The notes below the pieces were generated by a model. It was not told where the DNA came from. It was given only the letters and a program-made list of their open reading frames with translations, and did not search any database. A stretch of DNA of 64,000 nt from assembly GCF_000507845.1 (NCBI RefSeq), contig NZ_KI669454.1:1092604-1156603 (forward strand), written 5' to 3'. This DNA comes from Helicobacter macacae MIT 99-5501 (GTDB taxonomy: Bacteria; Campylobacterota; Campylobacteria; Campylobacterales; Helicobacteraceae). Position numbers and translations under genes: made by a program. This document shows positions 56,229 to 64,000 of this stretch, in pieces; within the stretch, counting starts at the first letter, position 1, and every line of letters begins with the position of its first letter.

Positions 56229-56283
56229 GTGGCTTTTAAGTCTTTTGACAAACAAATTATTTTAGAGGAAATAAGAGGAAACA

Positions 56284-58224
56284 ATGGAACAAAATACACA
56301 AAATAATCAACAAAATGGTGGTAAAAAACCACAAAAAACACCACCAATGAAGCAAAATCCTATTTTACTTTTTATCGTTTTTGCCGTGATTGCTATGTTT
56401 GTAGTGAAGTTTAGCAGTGGCGATTCTACGCTTTTTAGCACCGCTTTTGGTGGTAATGCGACTCGCAGTATGGAATACTCCGAACTAAAGCAGCTCATCT
56501 CTAGCCGTCAAGTAAGCAATGTAAGCATAGGGCAAACTATCATCAAGGCAAATGGTATAGATTCTAATGGTGCAAAGATTACTTTCATAGCGCGAAAAGT
56601 AGCCGACCCTACGCTAGTTCAGTTATTAGAAGAGAATGGCATTCCTTATGGTGGGTTTAGCGAGAGCAACTTTTTGACAGATATGTTTGGCTGGTTGCTA
56701 CCCATTTTTATTTTTCTTGGACTTTGGATGTTTTTGGCAAGCAGAATGCAAAAAAATATGGGCGGTGGGATATTTGGTATGGGAAGCTCAAAAAAGCTCG
56801 TAAATGCTGAAAAACCCAAAGTGAAATTTGATGATATGGCAGGCAATGAAGAAGCAAAAGAAGAAGTTGTAGAAATCGTGGATTTTCTAAAATACCCTGA
56901 TAGATACGCTGCTGTGGGGGCAAAAATCCCAAAAGGCGTCTTGCTTGTAGGACCACCGGGCACAGGTAAGACTTTGCTTGCAAAGGCAGTGGCAGGCGAA
57001 GCAAATGTTCCGTTTTTTTCTATGAGTGGGAGTAGTTTTATAGAAATGTTTGTGGGGCTTGGTGCAAGTCGCGTGCGTGATTTGTTTGAAATGGCAAAAA
57101 AAGAAGCACCTAGCATTATTTTTATTGATGAGATTGATGCTATCGGCAAATCTCGCGCTGCGGGTGGAATGGTAGGCGGGAATGATGAGCGAGAACAAAC
57201 ACTAAATCAGCTTTTGGCAGAAATGGACGGCTTTGGTAGTGAAAACGCCCCTGTCATTGTGCTAGCTGCGACAAACCGCCCTGAAGTGCTTGACCCTGCA
57301 TTGCTTCGACCGGGGCGATTTGATAGGCAAGTCTTGGTTGATAAGCCAGATTTTAGCGGTAGGCTAGAGATTCTAAAGGTGCATATCAAAGCTGTGAAGC
57401 TATCACGCGATGTTGATTTGGAAGAAATCGCAAAACTTACCGCAGGACTTGCGGGAGCTGATTTAGCAAATATCATCAACGAAGCTGCACTACTTGCAGG
57501 TAGAAACAACCAAAAAGAAGTATCTCAAAGCAATCTAAAAGAAGCAGTCGAGCGAGGAATCGCAGGGCTAGAGAAAAAATCTCGCAGAATCTCCCCCAAA
57601 GAAAAGAAAATAGTAGCCTATCACGAGAGCGGACACGCCCTCATAGCTGAAATGACAAAGGGTGCTTCCAAAGTCAATAAGGTATCTATCATTCCGCGTG
57701 GTATGGCAGCACTTGGCTACACGCTAAACACGCCTGAAGAAAACAAATACCTTATGCAAAAGCACGAGTTGCTAGCAGAGGTTGATGTGCTACTTGGTGG
57801 GCGTGCAGCTGAAGATGTGTTTTTGGGCGAAATCTCCACAGGTGCTAGCAATGACTTAGAGCGGGCTACTGACATACTAAAAGCGATGATAAGCTACTAT
57901 GGTATGACAAATGAAAATGGACTTATGGTGTTAGAAAAGCAACGCAACGCATTTTTGGGTGGTGGGCTTGGTAGCTCAAGGGAATTTAGCGAAAAAACTG
58001 CAGAGAGTGTGGATAGCTTTGTGCGAGCTACGCTAGATTCTCGCTTCAGTGAAGTCAAAAAGACGCTAAAAAGCTATGATGGCGCGATAGAACTAATGGT
58101 AAAAGAATTGTTTGACAAAGAGGTTATTGACGGCACGCGTGTGCGCGAAATCATCACTGATTTTGAAAAACAAAACGATATGCCAACGCGCATTGTCCCG
58201 CAAGAACAAGAGGAGGAGGTTTAG
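56284..58224 (+). CDS. ftsH: ATP-dependent zinc metalloprotease FtsH
   Basis: Membrane-anchored protease that unfolds and degrades membrane and short-lived proteins. 646 residues: an N-terminal membrane segment (about 27-44), a periplasmic domain, a second membrane segment (about 135-150), then an AAA domain with Walker A GPPGTGKT (223-230), Walker [11 protein letters not shown] and the second region of homology ending LLRPGRFDR. The zinc site is HESGH (447-451), with the distal Asp expected in [20 protein letters not shown] precedes the ATG. All key residues are present. Confidence 0.97.
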   Translation: MEQNTQNNQQNGGKKPQKTPPMKQNPILLFIVFAVIAMFVVKFSSGDSTLFSTAFGGNATRSMEYSELKQLISSRQVSNVSIGQTIIKANGIDSNGAKITFIARKVADPTLVQLLEENGIPYGGFSESNFLTDMFGWLLPIFIFLGLWMFLASRMQKNMGGGIFGMGSSKKLVNAEKPKVKFDDMAGNEEAKEEVVEIVDFLKYPDRYAAVGAKIPKGVLLVGPPGTGKTLLAKAVAGEANVPFFSMSGSSFIEMFVGLGASRVRDLFEMAKKEAPSIIFIDEIDAIGKSRAAGGMVGGNDEREQTLNQLLAEMDGFGSENAPVIVLAATNRPEVLDPALLRPGRFDRQVLVDKPDFSGRLEILKVHIKAVKLSRDVDLEEIAKLTAGLAGADLANIINEAALLAGRNNQKEVSQSNLKEAVERGIAGLEKKSRRISPKEKKIVAYHESGHALIAEMTKGASKVNKVSIIPRGMAALGYTLNTPEENKYLMQKHELLAEVDVLLGGRAAEDVFLGEISTGASNDLERATDILKAMISYYGMTNENGLMVLEKQRNAFLGGGLGSSREFSEKTAESVDSFVRATLDSRFSEVKKTLKSYDGAIELMVKELFDKEVIDGTRVREIITDFEKQNDMPTRIVPQEQEEEV

Positions 58225-58279
58225 AAATCTTAATAAAATAAGGTTTATAAACCAAATATACCAAGACAAAGGAGCTAAA

Positions 58280-58873
58280 ATGAACAACACGCAAATCATT
58301 ACAAAAGAAAGCTTTAATGGACTTTTTGCGCTTGGGATTTGGATAGTTTTTTGCTGGTTTTTTGATTTTTCATTTGGGACATTTATCGGTGTTTTGGGGC
58401 TTTTGGCTTGGATTTGGGCTTATAGAAATCCTGAGCGAATCGCCTTGCAACAAGGCAAAGACATTGTATTAGCCCCGATAGATGGCTATATCAGCAATAT
58501 TGAGCAATTAGATAACGGTGTTTGCATACATATCAAGGTGGGGTTTTTTGATGTGGGCTTGGTGCGTGCACCTACGAATTGCAAGGAGCTATCTATTTCT
58601 AAGCAGGCAGGGCTTTTGGCGTATTTTTCTCCGCTAAATGAAAGCCTAAATGAAAGCCTACACGCAAAAAGCAAAAACTTTGAAATTATGCTTTTGCCAC
58701 GCATTTTTAGGCATTCTTCGTTTTATGCACCTATCGAATACAAAGCGGGCGATAGAATCGGCTTTATGAAAGTAGGCGAAGTAAAAATGCGTGTTTATGG
58801 CAATATCGAGATGATAAGCAGGATTGGGGACAAAATCCAAGCAGGCGTTAGTGTGGTGGGAAATCTACGCTAA
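58280..58873 (+). CDS. Phosphatidylserine decarboxylase-like protein lacking catalytic residues
   Basis: 197 residues from the ATG at 58280 (AAAGGAG upstream; the open frame extends back inside ftsH without a ribosome site). Two membrane segments (about 13-43) are followed by a Psd-type domain: LAPIDGYI, IHIKVGFFDVGLVRAP, PIEYKAGDRIG, and a hammerhead end GDKIQAGVSV. In true Psd enzymes the DVH His and the GS Ser (which becomes pyruvoyl) are needed; here the aligned residues are Gly93 and Glu167. It sits between ftsH and pssA, as in H. pylori. Likely a non-enzymatic paralogue or one with another role. Confidence 0.75.
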   Translation: MNNTQIITKESFNGLFALGIWIVFCWFFDFSFGTFIGVLGLLAWIWAYRNPERIALQQGKDIVLAPIDGYISNIEQLDNGVCIHIKVGFFDVGLVRAPTNCKELSISKQAGLLAYFSPLNESLNESLHAKSKNFEIMLLPRIFRHSSFYAPIEYKAGDRIGFMKVGEVKMRVYGNIEMISRIGDKIQAGVSVVGNLR

Positions 58874-58917
58874 GTCATCAAAAAGCAAAAATACCTGATA
58901 AAAATTGCAAAAATGAG

Positions 58918-58930
58918 AAAAAAAAAAAAA
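58918..58930 (+). repeat. A13 tract upstream of pssA
   Basis: Thirteen A in the gap between the Psd-like gene and pssA, 131 bases before the pssA start. It could affect a local promoter, but there is no clear -10 box beside it. Confidence 0.55.
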
Positions 58931-59061
58931 CAAGGGGCATAAAATCTTGTAGTGCTTTTCTTAAATTTGCAAGCCGTGTATTAAGTTAAATTACACAAGC
59001 ACAAAACATAGCTAAATCTGCAAAATCTAGCAGAAGTTAGCAAAATCATAAGGATAAGGCG

Positions 59062-59799
59062 ATGAATATAAACCCTCTTTTTATCTTGCCAAACCTATTT
59101 ACTGCAGGTGGAATCTTTTGCGGAATAGTAAGCATTATGCTTGCTTCAAACACACGCTTTGAGCTAGCGGCGTGGCTTATCGTGCTTGCTATGGTGTTTG
59201 ATGGGCTTGATGGTAGAGTGGCTAGGCTTACACACACTACTAGCAAGTTTGGCGTGGAGTTTGATTCTCTAGCAGATATTGTAGCCTTTGGCGTAGCACC
59301 TGCTATGTTGCTTTATTACTACATTCCACAAATCGGCTCAAGCTACGGATTTGACGGGGATTATGGACTATATCGCATTTTTGTTTGTGCGTTGTTTGTC
59401 ATATTTGGCGCGATTCGCTTAGCTAGGTTTAATGTAACGACAAGCAACACCGAGCCAAATACATTCATAGGGCTTCCCATACCTAGTGCAGCGGTGATTT
59501 TGGTGCTTTGGATTTTGCTTGATTTGCGCTATGGATTTTTAGCACCCAAGTTCAGCTACGCGCTTCTTATTTTGGCATTTTTGCTAAGCATTTTAATGGT
59601 AAGCAATATCCGCTACCCTAGCTTTAAAAAATTGCGATGGAATCTAAAGCTATTTGTCATCTTGCTAATCGCCCTTGCGGCGATTATTAGTTCAAAATTT
59701 TATGTGGAGATTTTTTGCGCACTTTTAAGCGGATATATGCTTTATGGCATTATTCGATTTATCGTGCTTATGTGCAAAGTCCTCCTTAAAAAATGCTAA
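59062..59799 (+). CDS. pssA: CDP-diacylglycerol-serine O-phosphatidyltransferase
   Basis: Makes phosphatidylserine from CDP-diacylglycerol and serine, the precursor of phosphatidylethanolamine. 245 residues with about seven membrane segments. The CDP-alcohol signature is complete: DGLDGRVAR, then G and D...D in FGVEFDSLAD, with the expected spacing. AAGGATAAGGCG precedes the ATG. Its partner decarboxylase must be encoded elsewhere because the neighbouring Psd-like protein lacks the catalytic residues. Confidence 0.95.
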   Translation: MNINPLFILPNLFTAGGIFCGIVSIMLASNTRFELAAWLIVLAMVFDGLDGRVARLTHTTSKFGVEFDSLADIVAFGVAPAMLLYYYIPQIGSSYGFDGDYGLYRIFVCALFVIFGAIRLARFNVTTSNTEPNTFIGLPIPSAAVILVLWILLDLRYGFLAPKFSYALLILAFLLSILMVSNIRYPSFKKLRWNLKLFVILLIALAAIISSKFYVEIFCALLSGYMLYGIIRFIVLMCKVLLKKC

Positions 59800-59878
59800 A
59801 AAATAAATAAACACTTTTAGCGCGAAATCCGCCTTTTGCACTTAAAGAATCTCTAGTATTCAAAAAAAAGGAAAAACA

Positions 59879-61519
59879 ATGAAAAACACAACAAACGATA
59901 GAATCATCATATTTGATACGACATTGCGAGATGGGGAGCAAAGCCCCGGAGCTTCTATGAATATTGAGGAAAAAATCCAAATCGCATTGCAGCTAGAAAA
60001 ACTAGGCGTGGATGTCATTGAAGCAGGGTTTGCAGCGTCTAGTCCGGGAGATTTTGAAGCCATACACCAAATCGCTTCAAGGCTTACTACTACGAGCGTT
60101 TGCTCACTTGCTCGTGCGGTAGATAGCGACATAGAAGCAGCAGCAAAGGCGATAACCCCAGCCAAACTAAAAAGAATCCACACCTTTATCGCCACAAGCC
60201 CAATCCATATGCAATACAAACTAAAACTCCCACCAAATGAAGTCATCAAACGCGCTGTCAATGCCGTAGGACTTGCAAAGTCTTTATGCGAAGATGTGGA
60301 GTTTAGCTGTGAGGATGCACTTAGAAGTGATATAGGGTTTTTAAAAGAAATCTTGCCAGCTGTGATTGAAGCAGGGGCTAGCACGATAAATCTGCCCGAT
60401 ACTGTTGGCTATCGCTTGCCAAATGAAATCGCTTCATTTATGAGTGAAATCCACAGCTTTCTTTATGAGAGATTTGGGGAGAAAGCATTGCTATCTACGC
60501 ATTGTCATAATGACTTGGGGCTAGCGGTGGCAAACTCTATCGCTGCGATACAAAGTGGTGTGCGACAGGTAGAGTGCACGATAAATGGTTTGGGCGAGAG
60601 AGCAGGTAACACCGCATTAGAAGAAATCGTAATGATACTAAAGACACGAAAAGATTTATTTGGGATAGATTCTACCCTTGATAAAAATCCTAGCAAAAAT
60701 TCGCTTGATACGCGCATAAATACTAAAGAGATTTATGCCACAAGTAAGCTAGTAGCCGACATAACAGGTATCCGCCCCCAGCCAAACAAGGCTATCGTAG
60801 GCAAAAACGCATTTGCACACGAGAGCGGAATCCACCAAGATGGCGTGCTAAAAAACCCAGAGACTTACGAGATTATGCGACCTAGTGATATTGGCATACC
60901 AGATTCTAGTGGATTGATTTTGGGCAAGCATTCGGGTAGGGCGGCATTTAAAGATAAAATAAAAGAACTAGGATTTGCGCTAAATGATGAGGAAATCCTA
61001 GTCGCTTTTGGTAAATTTAAGCAACTTTGCGATAGCAAAAAAGAAGTCTTTGATGAGGATATTAGTGCCATTTTGCGTGAGCAATCAAGCCATATTCCTC
61101 AAGTATTTAGCCTAAATCTACTCCAAGTAAGCGCGTGTAGTAGTGGTAAATTTTGCGCTGCTGTGAGTATCAGCAAGCTAGAATCAGATTCAAGTAAGCA
61201 GATAAAAGAAGTAGAATACAGCGATTCTGCGCTTGGAAATGGCGCGGTAGATTGCGTGCTAAAAAGCATTGATAGGATTAGTGATATTAGCGGGCATTTG
61301 CTTGACTACAAGGTAGAATCCGTAAGCAAAGGCAAAGACGCCCTAGCCAAAGTCGTAGTCAAAGTCGCTTTTGAGGATGCTAAAAAAGCAATGATAGGAC
61401 ACGGCATAGATATTGACACGATGAGTGCAACTGCAAAGGCATATATCTCTGCGCTAAATAGCTATCTTTCTATGAAAAACTTTTTGGGAAAAACTTTTTG
61501 GGAAAATAAAAATTTGTGA
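59879..61519 (+). CDS. leuA: 2-isopropylmalate synthase
   Basis: First committed step of leucine synthesis: acetyl-CoA plus 2-oxoisovalerate. 546 residues, the long type with a C-terminal regulatory LeuA dimer domain (about 400-520). The catalytic barrel starts [25 protein letters not shown] and GLGERAGN give the metal and substrate sites, and GKHSGRAAF the linker helix. A short Ser-rich insert is seen near residue 275. AAGGAAAAA precedes the ATG. It lies between pssA and copA; its stop overlaps the presumed copA start by four bases. Confidence 0.95.
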   Translation: MKNTTNDRIIIFDTTLRDGEQSPGASMNIEEKIQIALQLEKLGVDVIEAGFAASSPGDFEAIHQIASRLTTTSVCSLARAVDSDIEAAAKAITPAKLKRIHTFIATSPIHMQYKLKLPPNEVIKRAVNAVGLAKSLCEDVEFSCEDALRSDIGFLKEILPAVIEAGASTINLPDTVGYRLPNEIASFMSEIHSFLYERFGEKALLSTHCHNDLGLAVANSIAAIQSGVRQVECTINGLGERAGNTALEEIVMILKTRKDLFGIDSTLDKNPSKNSLDTRINTKEIYATSKLVADITGIRPQPNKAIVGKNAFAHESGIHQDGVLKNPETYEIMRPSDIGIPDSSGLILGKHSGRAAFKDKIKELGFALNDEEILVAFGKFKQLCDSKKEVFDEDISAILREQSSHIPQVFSLNLLQVSACSSGKFCAAVSISKLESDSSKQIKEVEYSDSALGNGAVDCVLKSIDRISDISGHLLDYKVESVSKGKDALAKVVVKVAFEDAKKAMIGHGIDIDTMSATAKAYISALNSYLSMKNFLGKTFWENKNL

Positions 61520-64000
61520 AAAAAGATTTTGGCACAGATACATATATGGACTTTTCATCACAAAAAGATTTAGCAGAGACTTTAGCTAGCACTGCGCCAA
61601 AATCAAACACAGATGGGATTTGTAGTGCGAAGTTTTATATCGAGGGTATGAGCTGTGCAGCGTGTAGTGCAAGCATAGAGCGTGCGCTATCTCGCAAAGA
61701 TTTTATAAAATCCGCTCAAATAAACCTAATCACAAAGTCTGCTATTGTCAAATACGATAGCACAAAAGCTAGCTTAGATGATATTTTTGCCCTTATCTCA
61801 AAGCTAGGATTTTCGCCATTTGTAGCAGATTCTGCCACAAAGCAAAAACTAGATTTTACAAAACCTAGCGCAACTACTTTAGGCACAAATTCCACTACAA
61901 CGCACGCGCAAACCACAGCAAAACCCCCAAGCCAAATCTTAAAAAAACTCCGCTTTTTTATCACTTCTTTTAATTCCCTTGACAAAAGACTTTTGCCACC
62001 AAAATTGCGGATTTTGTGTAGTGTGCTTGCCACACTTCTTGTGCTATATTTATCGATGTTTCCTATGTTTAGCTCTAGCGTGCTTATTGCGCCATTTGAT
62101 GATTTTGGTATAAATATCGCCACACAGATTATTTGCACACTCATTGTCGCACATATGGGGAGGGATTTTTATTTCAAGGGCTTTGCTACGCTTTTTGCCC
62201 GCACACCTACTATGGATTCTCTAATCGCTATTAGCACCGCAAGTGCGTTTGCATATAGCTTGTGGCTTTTGATGTTTCATACACACGGCGGAGAGATACC
62301 ACATTTATATTTTGAGAGTATTTGTGTGATTATCACATTTGTGCTTTGTGGCAAATCCTTAGAATCAAGTGCGAAATCCCAAGCAAACGAAGTGATAAAC
62401 GCGCTTTTATCGCGCAATGTCAAAAACGCCATAAAGCTAGATTCACTCACACATAAAGTAGAGTCAAATATCCCCATAGATTCTATCAAAGAGGGCGATT
62501 TGCTAAAGGTTTTGCCTTATAGCTTTGTCCCTGTCGATGGCGTGGTGGCTAGCGGGGATTGTGCCATAGATGAGTCAATGCTAAGCGGGGAGGTTTTGCC
62601 CGTGCCAAAAAGTATAGATTCTCCACTTTTTGCAGGCTCGCTAAACACCACACAAGCATTTATAATGCGTGCAACTTCTAGCGCAAAAAATAGCAGCCTA
62701 AGCGCGATGATAGCACTCATAGAGGAGGCTATCACTTCTAAGCCACACATTTCGCGCATAGCTGATAAAGTCGCAAGTGTATTTGTCCCCGCTGTGATTG
62801 TTATCGCACTTATCGCAGGAAGCATTTGGAGTGTGGCAAAAGATTTTAGCTTTGGATTTGAGATTTTTATCAGCACTCTAGTGATTTCTTGCCCTTGTGC
62901 TTTGGGGCTAGCCACACCGCTAGCAGTGATGATAGGCAATGCCCTAGCAAACAAAAATGGCGTATTTTTCAAAAACGCGCAAAGTTTTGAAACCGCCTCA
63001 AAAGTCAGCGATGTTGTATTTGACAAAACAGGCACGCTTACAGATTCTGCCCTGGAAGTGCGCGAAGTGCTACCTTTTGGCGAAATATCAAAAGATGAGA
63101 TTTTGGCTATGGGTGCTAGCATAGAAAGAGGTAGTGAGCATATCATCGCAAAAGCCCTCATAAAAGCAGCTACACAAAGCGTGGCTAATAAGAGCTATGA
63201 TTTTAGCGATTTTGTCGCTTACGCAGGGCTAGGCATAAAAGCCACGATGAAAGAAGCTAGCGATAAAAAGGGGCAAGTTTTTGTGCTAGGAAGTGAAAAG
63301 TTTTTTAAAAATTTAGATTCTAGTATATCTCTAAAATCACTTGAAAAAGACGCGATTTGCGTGTATCTAGGAGTGCAAAACCAAGACAACACATACAAAA
63401 TCTTAGGCGTGATTTATCTGCAAGATAGCATAAAAAGCGAGGCTTTTAGACTGATAGAAGCATTAAAAAGGCGCAATATCACGCCACATATCTTAAGTGG
63501 GGATATTGCTAGCAATGTTAGTCGCGTGGCACAAGAATTGCAAATAGATGATTTCATCGCGCAAGCTAGCCCAAAAGACAAGCTAGAATTTATCCAAAAT
63601 ATAAGTCAAAAATCTACAAAAAAATCCACGCAAAAATACACACAAAAATTTGCGCAAAAAGATTCCAAAAACCCCCAAAATCTCGTAATGATGATAGGTG
63701 ATGGCGTAAATGATGTGGGCGCACTGCAAGCAAGTGATATTTCAGTTAGCTTCAAAGAAGCAAGTGAGGTAAGCGAAAAAAGCGCGGATATTATCATTTA
63801 TAGCCACGATTTAGGCAAAATCTACTATGCGATTAGCTTAAGCAAAGCAGTGCTAGCAAATATTAAGCAAAATCTATTTTGGGCGTTTTGTTATAACGCG
63901 CTTTGTATCCCGCTAGCGTGCGGTGTGCTGTATGGATTTGGTGTGCTTCTAAATCCTATGATTGCCGCATTTGCAATGAGCGCAAGTAGCCTTAGTGTGG
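61516..64000 (+). CDS. copA: Copper-exporting P-type ATPase CopA (3' end outside window)
   Basis: Pumps Cu(I) out of the cytoplasm. The GTG at 61516 overlaps the leuA stop (GTGA); an ATG at 61546 is another possible start. At least 828 residues are in the window. Visible parts: an N-terminal metal-binding domain with GMSCAAC (Cys47, Cys50), paired membrane segments, an actuator domain ([13 protein letters not shown]), the ion site CPC (459-461), the phosphorylation site DKTGT (Asp503), and GDGVND (from 728). The N-domain reads SEHII where most copper ATPases have SEHP. The gene lies downstream of pssA, as in H. pylori, where copA follows pssA directly. Confidence 0.93.
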   Translation, partial: MKKDFGTDTYMDFSSQKDLAETLASTAPKSNTDGICSAKFYIEGMSCAACSASIERALSRKDFIKSAQINLITKSAIVKYDSTKASLDDIFALISKLGFSPFVADSATKQKLDFTKPSATTLGTNSTTTHAQTTAKPPSQILKKLRFFITSFNSLDKRLLPPKLRILCSVLATLLVLYLSMFPMFSSSVLIAPFDDFGINIATQIICTLIVAHMGRDFYFKGFATLFARTPTMDSLIAISTASAFAYSLWLLMFHTHGGEIPHLYFESICVIITFVLCGKSLESSAKSQANEVINALLSRNVKNAIKLDSLTHKVESNIPIDSIKEGDLLKVLPYSFVPVDGVVASGDCAIDESMLSGEVLPVPKSIDSPLFAGSLNTTQAFIMRATSSAKNSSLSAMIALIEEAITSKPHISRIADKVASVFVPAVIVIALIAGSIWSVAKDFSFGFEIFISTLVISCPCALGLATPLAVMIGNALANKNGVFFKNAQSFETASKVSDVVFDKTGTLTDSALEVREVLPFGEISKDEILAMGASIERGSEHIIAKALIKAATQSVANKSYDFSDFVAYAGLGIKATMKEASDKKGQVFVLGSEKFFKNLDSSISLKSLEKDAICVYLGVQNQDNTYKILGVIYLQDSIKSEAFRLIEALKRRNITPHILSGDIASNVSRVAQELQIDDFIAQASPKDKLEFIQNISQKSTKKSTQKYTQKFAQKDSKNPQNLVMMIGDGVNDVGALQASDISVSFKEASEVSEKSADIIIYSHDLGKIYYAISLSKAVLANIKQNLFWAFCYNALCIPLACGVLYGFGVLLNPMIAAFAMSASSLSV

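Noticed and set aside
1..64000. CRISPR array, prophage, insertion sequence or integrase
   Set aside because: No regularly spaced direct repeats, phage structural genes, transposase or integrase were seen; the repeats at 47.8-51 kb are palindromic and irregular.

Overview
The window reads as chromosome of a Helicobacter species, probably an enterohepatic one. Supporting signs are low G+C, A/T-rich codon use, Helicobacter-type outer-membrane proteins, an HcpA-like Cys-rich Sel1 protein, simple-sequence repeats placed as in phase-variable genes, and two gene orders I know from Helicobacter/Campylobacter: proS-fxsA-hemC and cheY-prmA-ftsH-psd-like-pssA-...-copA. Both window edges cut genes (proS on the left, copA on the right).

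Layout. 1-12 kb: proS end, fxsA, hemC, a pgeF-like gene, tRNA-Ser(GGA), the thiamine-thiazole run thiS-thiF-thiG-thiH, an HcpA-like gene and purL. 12-14.7 kb: a tandem pair of unknown membrane-anchored proteins (the upstream copy frameshifted at an A8 run), a small unknown gene and rnpB. 14.8-21.6 kb: a very A/T-rich five-gene island with a T15 tract in front of it. It encodes a glycosyltransferase/radical SAM fusion, a WG-repeat/O-methyltransferase fusion, a histidine phosphatase, a second radical SAM enzyme and a P-loop kinase/nucleotidyltransferase fusion. I cannot match it to a known pathway and consider it the best candidate here for an undescribed system.

21.7-28 kb is a leftward block: asd, nspC, cheV, a class I/II aminotransferase, a MerR-type regulator and sodC. 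28-32 kb: two NAD-salvage phosphoribosyltransferases side by side (nicotinate and nicotinamide types) and cutA. 32-36 kb: a TonB-dependent receptor with an in-frame G17 tract and a NikR-like operator, followed by a small outer-membrane barrel. 36-47 kb: pta, mnmE, a barrel protein, an M23 peptidase, a GtrII-like glucosyltransferase switched OFF by a G10 tract, a KgtP-like transporter, yggS, tRNA-Arg(CCT), hup and a phosphomannomutase/phosphoglucomutase. 47.7-51 kb: a VacA-like autotransporter whose start is out of frame through an (AG)10 repeat and whose 5' end carries palindromic repeat elements; related elements fill the next 450 bp. 51-53.4 kb: a hexapeptide acyltransferase overlapping an orphan type I-like methylase/specificity fusion. 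53.5-64 kb: hisA, cheY, prmA, ftsH, a catalytically altered Psd-like protein, pssA, leuA and copA.

The main theme is surface variability. Four genes or loci carry long simple-sequence tracts at positions expected to switch or tune expression (T15, G17, G10, AG10), and two more A tracts lie in promoter regions. Alignments and strain comparisons could not be run, so functional calls rest on motif and family recognition, and statements about switching are inferences from tract position and frame.
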